Assembly (NCBI RefSeq): GCF_000718515.1
Contig: NZ_JNZS01000048.1
Location: 1 to 15,228 of the forward strand
Reading direction: 5' to 3'
Length of the DNA stretch: 15,228 nucleotides
From: Micromonospora parva
GTDB taxonomy: Bacteria; Actinomycetota; Actinomycetes; Mycobacteriales; Micromonosporaceae
Shown here: positions 1-6,775 of the stretch, piece by piece
How the letters are laid out: every line of letters starts with the position of its first letter
How positions within the stretch are numbered: the first letter of the stretch is position 1
Notes under the pieces: model-generated
The model's input: the letters and a program-made list of their open reading frames with translations, nothing else
Databases searched by the model: none
Told to the model about the DNA's origin: nothing
Position numbers and translations under genes: made by a program

Positions 1-33
1 GGGTGAGGGTGGGTGGGGTGGGGTTAGGGGTGG
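1..33 (+). other. G-tract cluster (G-quadruplex-prone) at the 3' end of the first gene
   Basis: At least six runs of three or more G are separated by 1-3 nt spacers (GGG, GGG, GGG, GGGG, GGGG, GGGG). This fits the usual G3+N1-7 quadruplex rule on the + strand. The cluster overlaps the TAA stop (24-26, read on the - strand) of the aldo/keto reductase, whose mRNA is therefore C-rich here. That a structure forms is inference. Confidence 0.5.
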
Positions 34-1082
34 ACTGTGGGGTAGGCCGGGCGGGGCCAGTGGGGGCGGTCGGCGTCGCGTAGGGCGGCCGTGCGCAGGG
101 CCGCCAACTGGCGCTCCACCTCGGCGAACTGGTCGCCCGGCAGCGGGCCCCGGTGCAGGGCGGCGGCGTTCTCCTCGACCTGGGCGACAGTACGGCAGCC
201 CGGGATCGGGATGGTGCGACCGCTGCGCGCCCAGATCCACCCCAGCGCACCCTGGGCGAGGGTGCGCCCGTCAGCGGTGAGCGCGGCGCGGACCGCGCCG
301 ACCCGGCGCAGCCACTCGGGCGCCGGCCGGCCACCCCGGAACCATCCCAACCAGCCCGGCGCCAACCCTCGCACGTCGTCGCGGGGCAGCGTCGACGAAG
401 CCGTGTACTTGCCGGTGAGGAGCCCCATCCCGAGCGGCCCCTGGTTGATGCTGGCCAGGTCGTACTTGTCGCACACGGCCAGCAACTCGGGGGCGTCGCG
501 CAGCACCGACAGGGCGTGCTGCACAGCGGTGGCACCGGCGGCGGCCTGCCCGAACGCGGCGGCCCGGTCGGGGCGGTCGGTGCTCCACCCGTACGCCCGG
601 ATCAGGCCATCGGCCACCAGGTCCTCGCAGGTCCCGATCAGCGCCTGCGCCCTCGGCACCGACAGGTCGGCCAGGTGCAGCTGATACAGGTCGATCCGGT
701 CGGTGCCCAACCGGCGCAGCGAGGCGGTCACCGCGCCGCGCAGGTACGCGGGCGACGCGTCCTCACCGGTGGCCTGCCGACTCGCCTCGTCGAACGTGTA
801 ACCCCACTTGGTGGCGATCACGGCCTCGTCGCGACGGCCGGCGAGTGCCCGGCCGAGCACCCGTTCGCCGTGCCCGGCCCCGTACGCGTCGGCGGTGTCG
901 AACAGGGTGACGCCGAGGTCGAGTGCCCGACGAACGGCCCGCACCGACTCGTCGTCGTCGACCGCGCCCCAGCCCAACGGCTGACTGCCCTCCGCCCAGG
1001 GTCCGCCGATCGCCCAGCACCCCATGCCGAGGGCGCTGACCTCGATGCCGCTGCGCCCCAACATCCGTGTCGTGACTGCCAT
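24..1082 (-). CDS. Aldo/keto reductase (first of two in the window)
   Basis: This is a 352-residue cytosolic NADP-dependent oxidoreductase of the aldo/keto reductase superfamily. Such enzymes reduce aldehydes or ketones on a TIM barrel; the substrate cannot be read from sequence. The catalytic tetrad is visible: Asp62 and Tyr67 in FDTADAYGAG, Lys92 in ATKWG and His136 in YQLH. The C-terminal cofactor region has the typical IPIPGCRT motif. I chose the ATG at 1082 because the protein then begins MAVTTRMLGRSGIEVSALG, the usual family N-terminus. The open frame continues 19 residues upstream to 1139, but that stretch is basic and unlike the family. A weak AAGGTGG lies about 12 nt upstream. It is on the same strand as the HIT gene, 245 bp away, with a tandem repeat between them, so it is probably a separate transcription unit. 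It occupies the place where actinobacteria often have pgsA after thrS-HIT. Confidence 0.9.
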   Translation of the reverse strand: MAVTTRMLGRSGIEVSALGMGCWAIGGPWAEGSQPLGWGAVDDDESVRAVRRALDLGVTLFDTADAYGAGHGERVLGRALAGRRDEAVIATKWGYTFDEASRQATGEDASPAYLRGAVTASLRRLGTDRIDLYQLHLADLSVPRAQALIGTCEDLVADGLIRAYGWSTDRPDRAAAFGQAAAGATAVQHALSVLRDAPELLAVCDKYDLASINQGPLGMGLLTGKYTASSTLPRDDVRGLAPGWLGWFRGGRPAPEWLRRVGAVRAALTADGRTLAQGALGWIWARSGRTIPIPGCRTVAQVEENAAALHRGPLPGDQFAEVERQLAALRTAALRDADRPHWPRPAYPTVHP

Positions 1083-1235
1083 CGGCCGATCGTGCCACCT
1101 TCGCCGGGTCGGGGCGTAGCAGATCCGGCGGGCGGACACGCGGGCGCAGGGAGACGGTCACCGTGCGGCATGATCGCCCGCACGCGACGGGCTGGCCGGA
1201 GCTGACCTCGCTGCTGCGCGCCGACCAGTTGGGCC

Positions 1236-1317
1236 GACGCGGACGCCACCGAGCCAACCCGACGCGGACGCCACCGAGCCAACCCGACGCGGACGCCACC
1301 GAGCCAGCCCGACGCGG
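1236..1317. repeat. 25-bp direct tandem repeat, three copies plus a partial
   Basis: The unit begins GACGCGGACGCCACCGAGCC and recurs at 1236, 1261 and 1286; a fourth, truncated start is at 1311. The period is exactly 25 bp, with one A-to-G change in copy three. Because 25 is not a multiple of three, and no convincing reading frame crosses the repeat, it appears to be non-coding. It lies 11 bp beyond the 3' end of the HIT gene and upstream of the aldo/keto reductase. Copy number may vary between strains. The rest of the 1083-1327 gap holds no gene I can support. Confidence 0.9.
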
Positions 1318-1327
1318 CCGGCGACGG

Positions 1328-1876
1328 TCAGGACGGCCAGGCGCGGGCGAGCAGGTCGCGGGTGTCGCCGAGCAGCTGCGGCAGCACCTTGGTGCGGCCG
1401 ATCACCGGCATGAAGTTCGCGTCGCCACCCCAGCGCGGCACCACGTGCTGGTGCAGGTGCGCGGCGATGCCGGCGCCGGCCACCCCGCCCTGGTTCATAC
1501 CCAGGTTGAAGCCGTGGGCGTTGCTGACCTTGCGGATCACCCGCATGGCGGTCTGGGTGTACGAGGCCAGCTCGGCGGTCTCCGGCACGTCCAGGTCGGT
1601 GTAGTCGGCGACGTGCCGGTAGGGGCAGACCAGCAGGTGCCCCGGGTTGTACGGGTAGAGGTTGAGCACCACGAACACGTGCTCGCCACGGGCCACCACC
1701 AGGCTCTGCTCCGGGGGGAGTTGCGGCCCTCGGCAGAACGGACAGCCAGTGGGCTTCTCGTAGCCCTCGGCCGGGCGGTCCTCGCCGGAGATGTAGGTCA
1801 TCCGGTGCGGCGTCCAGAGCCGTTCCAGGCCGTCCGCCATGCCGTCGGTGTCCGTGTGCCGTTCCGCCCCTGTCAC
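1328..1876 (-). CDS. HIT-family hydrolase/phosphorylase (Ap4A phosphorylase-like, Rv2613c type)
   Basis: This 182-residue histidine-triad protein acts on nucleotide phosphates. The closest family I recognise is mycobacterial Rv2613c, a diadenosine tetraphosphate phosphorylase. The triad is His140, His142 and His144 (AAHLHQHVVPRWGGDANF), with His142 the expected nucleophile that forms the nucleotidyl intermediate. NLYPYNPGHLLVCPYRH (72-88) and HGFNLGMNQG (121-130) are family hallmarks. Cys45 and Cys48 (GCPFC) form a CxxC pair like the zinc-binding knuckle of many HIT proteins. The start is GTG at 1876, with no Shine-Dalgarno and a TANNNT box 6 nt upstream, so the mRNA looks leaderless. An internal ATG at codon 13 is a possible alternative. 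In other actinobacteria this gene directly follows thrS and precedes pgsA. Here a gene on the opposite strand separates it from thrS. Confidence 0.93.
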   Translation of the reverse strand: MTGAERHTDTDGMADGLERLWTPHRMTYISGEDRPAEGYEKPTGCPFCRGPQLPPEQSLVVARGEHVFVVLNLYPYNPGHLLVCPYRHVADYTDLDVPETAELASYTQTAMRVIRKVSNAHGFNLGMNQGGVAGAGIAAHLHQHVVPRWGGDANFMPVIGRTKVLPQLLGDTRDLLARAWPS

Positions 1877-1882
1877 GAGCCG

Positions 1883-1888
1883 ATCCTA
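1883..1888 (-). promoter_or_regulatory. -10 box for a leaderless HIT transcript
   Basis: On the - strand TAGGAT (TANNNT) ends 6 nt before the GTG start codon (1874-1876). This is the usual spacing for leaderless actinobacterial genes, where transcription starts at the first base of the start codon. No good -35 is seen and there is no Shine-Dalgarno before the GTG. Confidence 0.6.
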
Positions 1889-1945
1889 CGGAGCCCGGTG
1901 GACACGCCGCGACACCGCCGTCGGGAAACCGGGCATTGCAAGTTC

Positions 1946-1998
1946 TTGACGGATCAACGGCAAGGCATGAAACTTCCATGCACTCAGATACTTCCATG
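1946..1998 (+). promoter_or_regulatory. Putative promoter/operator region of the secreted peptidase gene
   Basis: A -35-like TTGACG at 1946-1951 is followed by an unusually AT-rich stretch. The 9-mer ACTTCCATG occurs twice in direct orientation, at 1972-1980 and 1990-1998, 18 bp apart (close to two helical turns). The first copy is also the right half of an imperfect palindrome, CATGAAACTTCCATG (1966-1980). A regulator site is likely, but no -10 hexamer is convincing, so its role is inference. Confidence 0.4.
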
Positions 1999-2015
1999 TA
2001 TTGATGGAGGGCTTC

Positions 2016-2744
2016 ATGTTCCGACGGCTCGGCAGGTTCCTCGCGGCACTTGCGCTGACCGCCACCACCACAGTGGTCGGCGTCACCCTCACCGCCGGCG
2101 CGGCCCAGGCGGACGGCTGCTACACCTGGGGCCGCACCCTGGCCCAGGGTGCGTCCGGCGAGGACGTCCGGCAACTCCAGATCCGGGTCGCCGGCTACCC
2201 CGGCTACGGCGCGGTGCTCACCCTGGACGGCGCGTACGGCCCAGCCACCCGATCGGCGGTGATCCGCTTCCAGCAGGCGTACGGGCTGCCCGCGGACGGG
2301 ATCGCCGGCCCACAGACCTTCAACCGGCTCTACGCCCTCCAGGACGACGACTGCACCCCGGCCAACTTCAGCTACGCCGAGCTGAACAAGTGCAACAGCG
2401 ACTGGTCCGGCGGCGCGGTGTCGGCGAGCACCGCCCGGTTCAACGCGCTCGTGTCGATGTGGAAACTCCAGGCCATGCGGCACGCCCTCGGCGACGTGTC
2501 CATCGCGATCAGCAGCAGCTTCCGCAGCTACGCCTGCAACAGCGCGGTCGGGGGCGCGTCGAACAGCCGACACCTGTACGGCGACGGGGTGGACCTGGTC
2601 GGGTCCCCGTCGTTCTGCCGACTGGCCCAGCAGGCCCGCTACCACGGCTTCGGGCAGATCCTCGGCCCCGGCTACCCGGACCACAACGACCACACCCACG
2701 TGGCGGCGGTCGGCGGCTGGTCAGCGCCGAACTGCGGCATCTGA
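2016..2744 (+). CDS. Secreted peptidoglycan-binding protein with M15 zinc DD-carboxypeptidase domain
   Basis: This 242-residue exported cell-wall enzyme carries a signal peptide at 1-32 (FRRLGR positive start, hydrophobic core, AQA cleavage site). A PG_binding_1 domain follows at about 38-105 (GEDVRQLQ, LDGAYGPATRSAVIRFQ, DGIAGPQT). The C-terminal half is an M15-type peptidase that trims D-Ala peptides of peptidoglycan: SRHLYGDGVDL supplies zinc ligands His186 and Asp193, and HTHV supplies His226/His228. The mature part has six cysteines, consistent with three disulphides as in the Streptomyces albus G enzyme. I chose the ATG at 2016, with GGAGGG just upstream; TTG 2001 and ATG 2004 are in frame but would add a few residues and remove that RBS. 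It is a single gene between thrS and its usual partner, and converges on thrS. Confidence 0.9.
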   Translation: MFRRLGRFLAALALTATTTVVGVTLTAGAAQADGCYTWGRTLAQGASGEDVRQLQIRVAGYPGYGAVLTLDGAYGPATRSAVIRFQQAYGLPADGIAGPQTFNRLYALQDDDCTPANFSYAELNKCNSDWSGGAVSASTARFNALVSMWKLQAMRHALGDVSIAISSSFRSYACNSAVGGASNSRHLYGDGVDLVGSPSFCRLAQQARYHGFGQILGPGYPDHNDHTHVAAVGGWSAPNCGI

Positions 2745-3034
2745 CACCCGAAACCGCCCCCGGCCCCCGGCCCCGGCCTCCGACCCATCATCGGCGGCCC
2801 CCGGCCTCCGGGCCCATGCTCGCCGGCCCCGGCCGCCATCCCATGATCGCGCTCGAACAGTGAAGTAGTGGCCTCCCGCACCGGGGAGGCCACTACTTCC
2901 TGGATCGAGCACGATCATGCGACGAGCCAGCACCACAAGCGCGGCGAGCCAGCACCCGCGAGCGGGCACCACGAGCGCGGCGAGCGGGCAGGCGCGGCGC
3001 ACACCGGCGGCACACCGGCCGCGCGGCGGTTGCG
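2745..3034. other. Convergent intergenic region with GC-rich degenerate repeats
   Basis: This 290-bp gap lies between the peptidase and thrS 3' ends. It begins with repeated CCCCCGGCC-type tracts (2757-2837) and contains the large palindrome described separately. It then shows degenerate direct repeats of GCGGCGAGC and its GCGACGAGC variant (about 2919-2992). I see no coding frame with actinobacterial codon bias. Confidence 0.5.
2843..2918. repeat. 76-bp compound inverted repeat, probable bidirectional terminator or REP-like element
   Basis: The inner arms 2862-2877 and 2884-2899 pair perfectly over 16 bp around a 6-nt loop. The outer arms ATGATCGCGCTCGA (2843-2856) and TCGAGCACGATCAT (2905-2918) pair 13 of 14. 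A 5-nt mismatch separates inner and outer stems. It lies between two convergent genes (peptidase and thrS), so it could end both transcripts, but no U tract follows. The two-tier design looks more like a repeated intergenic palindrome than a simple terminator. Confidence 0.75.
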
Positions 3035-5044
3035 CTACTCCGCGGCGGCGGAGGGGCCGATGTTGGTCCGCGAGCTGACCACGTCCAGCACGTGGGTCAC
3101 CGCCTCGGCGACCGGTACCCCGTTGCGCTGTGAGCCGTCGCGGTAGCGGAAGGAGACCGTGCCGGCGGCCACGTCGTCGTCGCCGGCGATCACCATGAAC
3201 GGGACCTTCTGCTGCTGGGCCGTCCGGATCTTCTTCTGCATCCGGTCGTCACCCGCGTCCACCTGGGCCCGGATGCCCTCCGCGCGCAGCGCGGCGACGA
3301 AGCCGTGCAGGTAGTCCGTGTGGTCCTCGCGGATCGGGATGCCCACCACCTGCACCGGCGCCAGCCAGGCCGGGAAGGCACCCGCGTAGTGCTCGGTGAG
3401 CACCCCGAAGAACCGCTCGATCGACCCGAACAGCGCCCGGTGGATCATCACGGGCCGCTGCCGGCTGCCGTCGGCGGCCTGGTACTCCAGCCCGAACCGC
3501 TCCGGCTGGTTGAAGTCGACCTGGATGGTGGACATCTGCCAGGTCCGGCCGATCGCGTCGCGGGCCTGCACGGAGATCTTCGGCCCGTAGAACGCCGCGC
3601 CGCCCGGGTCGGGCACCAGTTCCAGGCCGGAGGTCGCGGCGGCGGTACGCAGCGCCTCGGTCGCCTCCGCCCAGTCCTCGTCCGCGCCGATGAACTTCGG
3701 CGAGTCGTCGCGGGTCGACAACTCCAGGTAGAAGTCGTCGAGGCCGTAGTCGCGCAGCAGGTCGAGCACGAAGCTGAGCAGCGTGGACAGCTCGCCGGCC
3801 ATCTGCTCGCGGGTGCAGTAGATGTGCGAGTCGTCCTGGGTCAGGCCCCGGACCCGGGTCAGGCCGTGCACCACGCCGGACTTCTCGTACCGGTAGACGG
3901 TGCCGAACTCGAACATCCGCAGCGGCAGCTCACGGTACGACCGCCCGCGCGACCTGAAGATCAGGTTGTGCATCGGGCAGTTCATCGCCTTGAGGTAGTA
4001 GTCCGCGCCCTCGAGCTGCATGGGCGGGAACATGGTGTCCGCGTAGTACGGCAGGTGACCGGAGGTCTGGAACAGCTGCGCCTTGGTGATGTGCGGGGTG
4101 TTGACGAACTCGTACCCGGCGGCCTCGTGCCGCTGCCGGGAGTAGTTCTCCATCTCCCGGCGGATGATGCCGCCCTTGGGGTGGAAGACCGCCAGGCCGG
4201 AACCGATCTCGTCGGGGAAGCTGAACAGGTCGAGGTCCGCGCCGAGCTTGCGGTGGTCGCGCCGGGCGGCCTCCTCCAACAGCTTCAGGTACGCCTTGAG
4301 CTCGTCGCGGGTCGGCCACGCGGTGCCGTACACCCGCTGCAGTTGGGGGTTTTTCTCCGACCCCCGCCAGTACGCGGCGGCGGAGCGCATCAGCTTGAAC
4401 GCGCCGATCAGCCGGGTCGTCGGCAGGTGCGGGCCACGACACAGGTCCGACCAGCAGACCTTGTCCTCCTTGGCGTCGAGGTTGTCGTAGATGGTCAGCT
4501 CGCCGCCGCCCACCTCCATCACCTCGTCGGTGTCCAGGCCCTCGCCCTTGACCTCGATCAACTCCAGCTTGAACGGCTCGTCGGCCAACTCGGAGCGGGC
4601 CTCGTCCAGGCTGCCGAAGCGGCGGCGACGGAACCGCTGCCCGGACTTGATGATCTCCTGCATGCGCTTCTCGAGCTTGCTGAGGTCATCGGGCTGGAAC
4701 GGCTTGTCGACGTCGAAGTCGTAGTAGAAGCCGTTCTCGATGGGCGGGCCGATGCCCAGCTTCGCCTCGGGGAAGACGTCCTGCACGGCCTGGGCGAGCA
4801 CGTGCGCGGTGGAGTGGCGCAGCACGTTGAGCCCGTCCGGCGAGTCCAGGCTGACCGGCTCGACGACGGTCTCCTCGGCCGGCGACCAGTCCAGGTCGCG
4901 CAACTGGCCCTGCGGGTCGCGGACCACGACGATCGCCTTGGGGCCGTTCGCGGGCAGTCCGGCCGCGGCCACCGCGTCGGCCGCCGTGGTCCCGGCGGCG
5001 ACGACGACGGGGTCGGCCACGGCGGGGGTACGGGGTGCGGACAC
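3035..5044 (-). CDS. thrS: Threonine--tRNA ligase
   Basis: This full-length class II threonyl-tRNA synthetase (669 residues, close to the usual 640-690) charges tRNA-Thr in the cytosol. Domains in order: TGS (about 12-75); the editing/SAD domain with HSTAH (His77, His81) and CRGPH (Cys202, His206); the class II catalytic core from about 270 with zinc ligands Cys356 (NCPMH), His407 (DDSHIYC) and His535 ([14 protein letters not shown]); and the anticodon-binding domain from about 560 ([31 protein letters not shown]). The Cys356-to-His407 spacing of 51 residues matches the E. coli enzyme. The start is GTG at 5044 with a strong GGAGGAG 5-11 nt upstream. I see no convincing T-box or E. coli-type operator mimic in the leader. 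It is divergent from the DUF1775 gene and converges on the secreted peptidase. Confidence 0.98.
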   Translation of the reverse strand: MSAPRTPAVADPVVVAAGTTAADAVAAAGLPANGPKAIVVVRDPQGQLRDLDWSPAEETVVEPVSLDSPDGLNVLRHSTAHVLAQAVQDVFPEAKLGIGPPIENGFYYDFDVDKPFQPDDLSKLEKRMQEIIKSGQRFRRRRFGSLDEARSELADEPFKLELIEVKGEGLDTDEVMEVGGGELTIYDNLDAKEDKVCWSDLCRGPHLPTTRLIGAFKLMRSAAAYWRGSEKNPQLQRVYGTAWPTRDELKAYLKLLEEAARRDHRKLGADLDLFSFPDEIGSGLAVFHPKGGIIRREMENYSRQRHEAAGYEFVNTPHITKAQLFQTSGHLPYYADTMFPPMQLEGADYYLKAMNCPMHNLIFRSRGRSYRELPLRMFEFGTVYRYEKSGVVHGLTRVRGLTQDDSHIYCTREQMAGELSTLLSFVLDLLRDYGLDDFYLELSTRDDSPKFIGADEDWAEATEALRTAAATSGLELVPDPGGAAFYGPKISVQARDAIGRTWQMSTIQVDFNQPERFGLEYQAADGSRQRPVMIHRALFGSIERFFGVLTEHYAGAFPAWLAPVQVVGIPIREDHTDYLHGFVAALRAEGIRAQVDAGDDRMQKKIRTAQQQKVPFMVIAGDDDVAAGTVSFRYRDGSQRNGVPVAEAVTHVLDVVSSRTNIGPSAAAE

Positions 5045-5094
5045 GGTGACTCCTCCAAGCGGTACGAAACGGTGCCGATCCTCGGCTCCTGCCG

Positions 5095-5100
5095 ATGCTA
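5095..5100 (-). promoter_or_regulatory. Candidate -10 box of thrS
   Basis: TAGCAT (TANNNT) on the - strand would place the transcription start near 5088 and give a leader of about 44 nt ending in the GGAGGAG ribosome binding site. No good -35 is present. A short GCCGA...TCGGC hairpin lies within this leader. Confidence 0.4.
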
Positions 5101-5188
5101 TCGGTCGCCGTGTCCCCGACCGGGAACGGCACCTTCCTTACCGCCGCCGTTGAACCTTTCGCGCCTCGCAGCCGAACTAGAAGGTGTG

Positions 5189-5206
5189 GCCGGAACCGGT
5201 GCCGGC
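5189..5206. promoter_or_regulatory. 18-bp imperfect palindrome upstream of the DUF1775 gene
   Basis: GCCGGAACCGGTGCCGGC matches its reverse complement at 16 of 18 positions and ends 26 nt before the DUF1775 ATG. It lies in the divergent gap with thrS. It could be a repressor site or simply a GC-rich hairpin in the leader. Confidence 0.35.
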
Positions 5207-5232
5207 TGCGTCGACACGGATGGGGGCACGAG

Positions 5233-6411
5233 ATGGGGAGCACGCACGGCGACGGCCGTCGGCGGCGGATCGTGGCGGCGACCGCGGTGACCGCCGCCGG
5301 GCTGCTGCTCTGGCCTGGCACGGCGTACGCGGCGGACGTGACGATCACCCCGACCGAGGCCCGGCAGGGCGACGCGGTACGGCTGGAGTTCACCGTCCCG
5401 GCGGAGCGGGCCGGCACCACCACCAAGCAGATCGAGGTCCGACTGCCGGCCGACGCGCCGGTCGCCGAGGTCTACCCCATGTCGGTGGACGGCTGGGCGC
5501 CCCGGATCAGCTCCCGCACCCTGGACAAGCCGCTGGCCGGCATCCACTCCTCCGGGGTGAGCACTGTGACGACGGCGGTGACCTGGGTCCGGGTCGGTGC
5601 GGGCGACGCCGGCTCGGCCCGGTTGGCGCTCTCCATGGGGCCGATGCCGCAGGCCGAGCGGCTCACCTTCGAGGTCGTCCAGACGTACGCCGACGGGACC
5701 GTGGTCCGGTGGGCGGACGCCGCAGGCGCGCAGCGGGCCCCGGCGCTCACCCTGCTCCCGGCGGCCCCGGGCGCCGCCGGACCGGCCGCACACGGTGGCG
5801 GTCACGGCGCGCCGCCGGCCGGCGCGCCAGCCGCTGGGGGCAACGGTGCCGACGGCGAACCGGGCGGCGACGGCGACCCGGCCACCCGCGCGGGTGGTGC
5901 CGGCGAGGAGTCCGGCAACGCCGACGGGATGCTGGCCGCCGGCCTGCTGGCCGGGTTGGGCGGCGGCGCGGCGATCGGCTGGCTGGTCAGCCGGTGGCGC
6001 CGACGCGGGCCGGACGAGGCCACCGCGCTCGCCGAGGTGACCGGCGACCCGGACCAGGGCACGAAGCGCGACGAGGCCGCGACCCTGGCCGAGATAACCG
6101 GCCGCGCGGAGCCCACCGCGACACGTGGCAGCGCCGAACCCACCGCGACACGTGGCAGCGCCGAACCCACCGCGACGCGCGGCAGCGCCGAACCCACCGC
6201 GACACGTGGCAGCGCCGAACCCACCGCGACACGTGGCAGCGCCGAACCCACCGCGACACGTGGCAGCGCGAGCGACGCCACGACGCCCGCCGAGACAATC
6301 GGTAACGCAGCCGAGCCCGCAGAGCCCGCCGACCCGACGCGGACCAACCCGCAGCCCGCCGACCCCCAGCCCGCCGACCCGCAGCCCGCCGTCTCCGCGG
6401 CATCGCGGTGA
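5233..6411 (+). CDS. DUF1775 (YcnI-like) membrane-anchored protein with nonapeptide-repeat tail
   Basis: This is a 392-residue exported protein. A signal peptide occupies 1-33 (GDGRRRR, hydrophobic core, AYA site). A DUF1775/YcnI-type beta domain follows at about 34-180 (ADVTITPTEARQGDAVRLEF, TTKQIEVRLP, VDGW). After a Gly/Ala/Pro linker there is one transmembrane helix (about 233-255) ending in RWRRR, then a low-complexity, probably cytosolic tail. The tail carries six perfect EPTATRGSA repeats (293-346) and DPQPA repeats. YcnI proteins bind copper(II) through a His at the start of the mature chain (AHVTV); here that position reads ADVTI, so the His is absent. No copper transporter or CopC-like gene is adjacent. 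I chose the ATG at 5233 with GGGGG upstream; the in-frame extension to 5095 lacks a signal peptide. The TGA stop lies inside an intergenic repeat. Confidence 0.85.
   Translation: MGSTHGDGRRRRIVAATAVTAAGLLLWPGTAYAADVTITPTEARQGDAVRLEFTVPAERAGTTTKQIEVRLPADAPVAEVYPMSVDGWAPRISSRTLDKPLAGIHSSGVSTVTTAVTWVRVGAGDAGSARLALSMGPMPQAERLTFEVVQTYADGTVVRWADAAGAQRAPALTLLPAAPGAAGPAAHGGGHGAPPAGAPAAGGNGADGEPGGDGDPATRAGGAGEESGNADGMLAAGLLAGLGGGAAIGWLVSRWRRRGPDEATALAEVTGDPDQGTKRDEAATLAEITGRAEPTATRGSAEPTATRGSAEPTATRGSAEPTATRGSAEPTATRGSAEPTATRGSASDATTPAETIGNAAEPAEPADPTRTNPQPADPQPADPQPAVSAASR
6109..6270 (+). repeat. Six-copy 27-bp in-frame tandem repeat (EPTATRGSA)
   Basis: Six contiguous 27-bp units each encode EPTATRGSA. 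Nucleotide identity is nearly complete: copy one uses GAG where the others use GAA, copy three has ACGCGC where the others have ACACGT, and the last codon differs. Near-identity at silent positions implies recent expansion or gene conversion by slippage. The repeat is in the tail that follows the transmembrane helix. Confidence 0.97.
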
Positions 6412-6546
6412 TCCACTCGGGTTCCCGGAAACCGCGGCGTCCCGACCGCCCGGACAGCCCGATTTGGCGGTGATCCACTCGGCTTTCCGAAAACCGCGGC
6501 AATCGGGCCGCGCGGACACCCCGATATACAGGAAGCCGAGTTGATC
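6405..6546. repeat. 62-bp repeat pair with terminal inverted repeat; supplies the DUF1775 stop codon
   Basis: Two direct units start at 6405 and 6467 (GCGGTGATCCACTCGG) and are about 80% identical over 62 bp. The second is complete: its left arm (6472-6488, GATCCACTCGGCTTTCC) pairs with its right arm (6531-6546, GGAAGCCGAGTTGATC) with one mismatch and one bulge. Nested inside is ATCGGG...CCCGAT. The TGA of the DUF1775 gene (6409-6411) is the TGA of the first unit. The structure resembles a REP-like intergenic palindrome, and it could also terminate transcription between the convergent genes. Confidence 0.75.
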
Positions 6547-6547
6547 T

Positions 6548-6775
6548 TGCGCAGGGCAGCCCGCGCGGGCACGCAGCCCCGGTAAGCAGGGGGCACCGCC
6601 CTCGTCAGGGCAGCCCCGGCGCACAGAGGCAGCCCGCCTCGTCAGGGCAACCCCGGTGGGCAGGCAGCCCGCGTCGTCAGAGCGGCCCGCGCGGGCAAGG
6701 CAGCCCCGGTGCGCAGGGCAGCCCGCGTCGTCAGAGCAGTTGCAGGGCGGTCCGCGCGGGCAAGGCGGCCTCGGG
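6548..6775. repeat. Degenerate GC-rich repeats in the convergent gap
   Basis: GCAGCCCGC recurs at about 6556, 6629, 6664 and 6718. CCCGCGTCGTCAGAGC occurs exactly twice (6668-6683 and 6722-6737, 54 bp apart), and CGCGCGGGCAAGG twice (about 6688 and 6753). Spacing is irregular, so this is a decayed repeat field rather than a clean array. It runs up to the stop of the ADP-ribosylglycohydrolase. I see no gene in it. Confidence 0.7.

Noticed and set aside
1163..2863. 566-residue + strand frame from GTG 1163, with GGGAG upstream
   Set aside because: It crosses the 25-bp repeat and runs antisense to HIT and out of frame through the peptidase. Its composition is Arg/Pro/Gly-rich and no domain is recognisable.
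5045..5170. T-box-like AAGGAAGGTGCCG in the thrS leader (- strand)
   Set aside because: It only partly resembles the T-box core AGGGTGGNACCGCG. The downstream terminator/antiterminator pair and a Stem I are not visible, and it lies upstream of the proposed -10. It may instead be part of a GC-rich palindrome.
3305..5290. 661-residue open frame on the + strand opposite thrS
   Set aside because: It is a shadow of thrS. The protein is a low-complexity Val/Gln/Arg/Gly string typical of antisense high-GC frames, while the - strand has every threonyl-tRNA synthetase motif.
6109..6270. Tandem array considered as a CRISPR
   Set aside because: Units are contiguous with no unique spacers and keep the reading frame of a coding gene.
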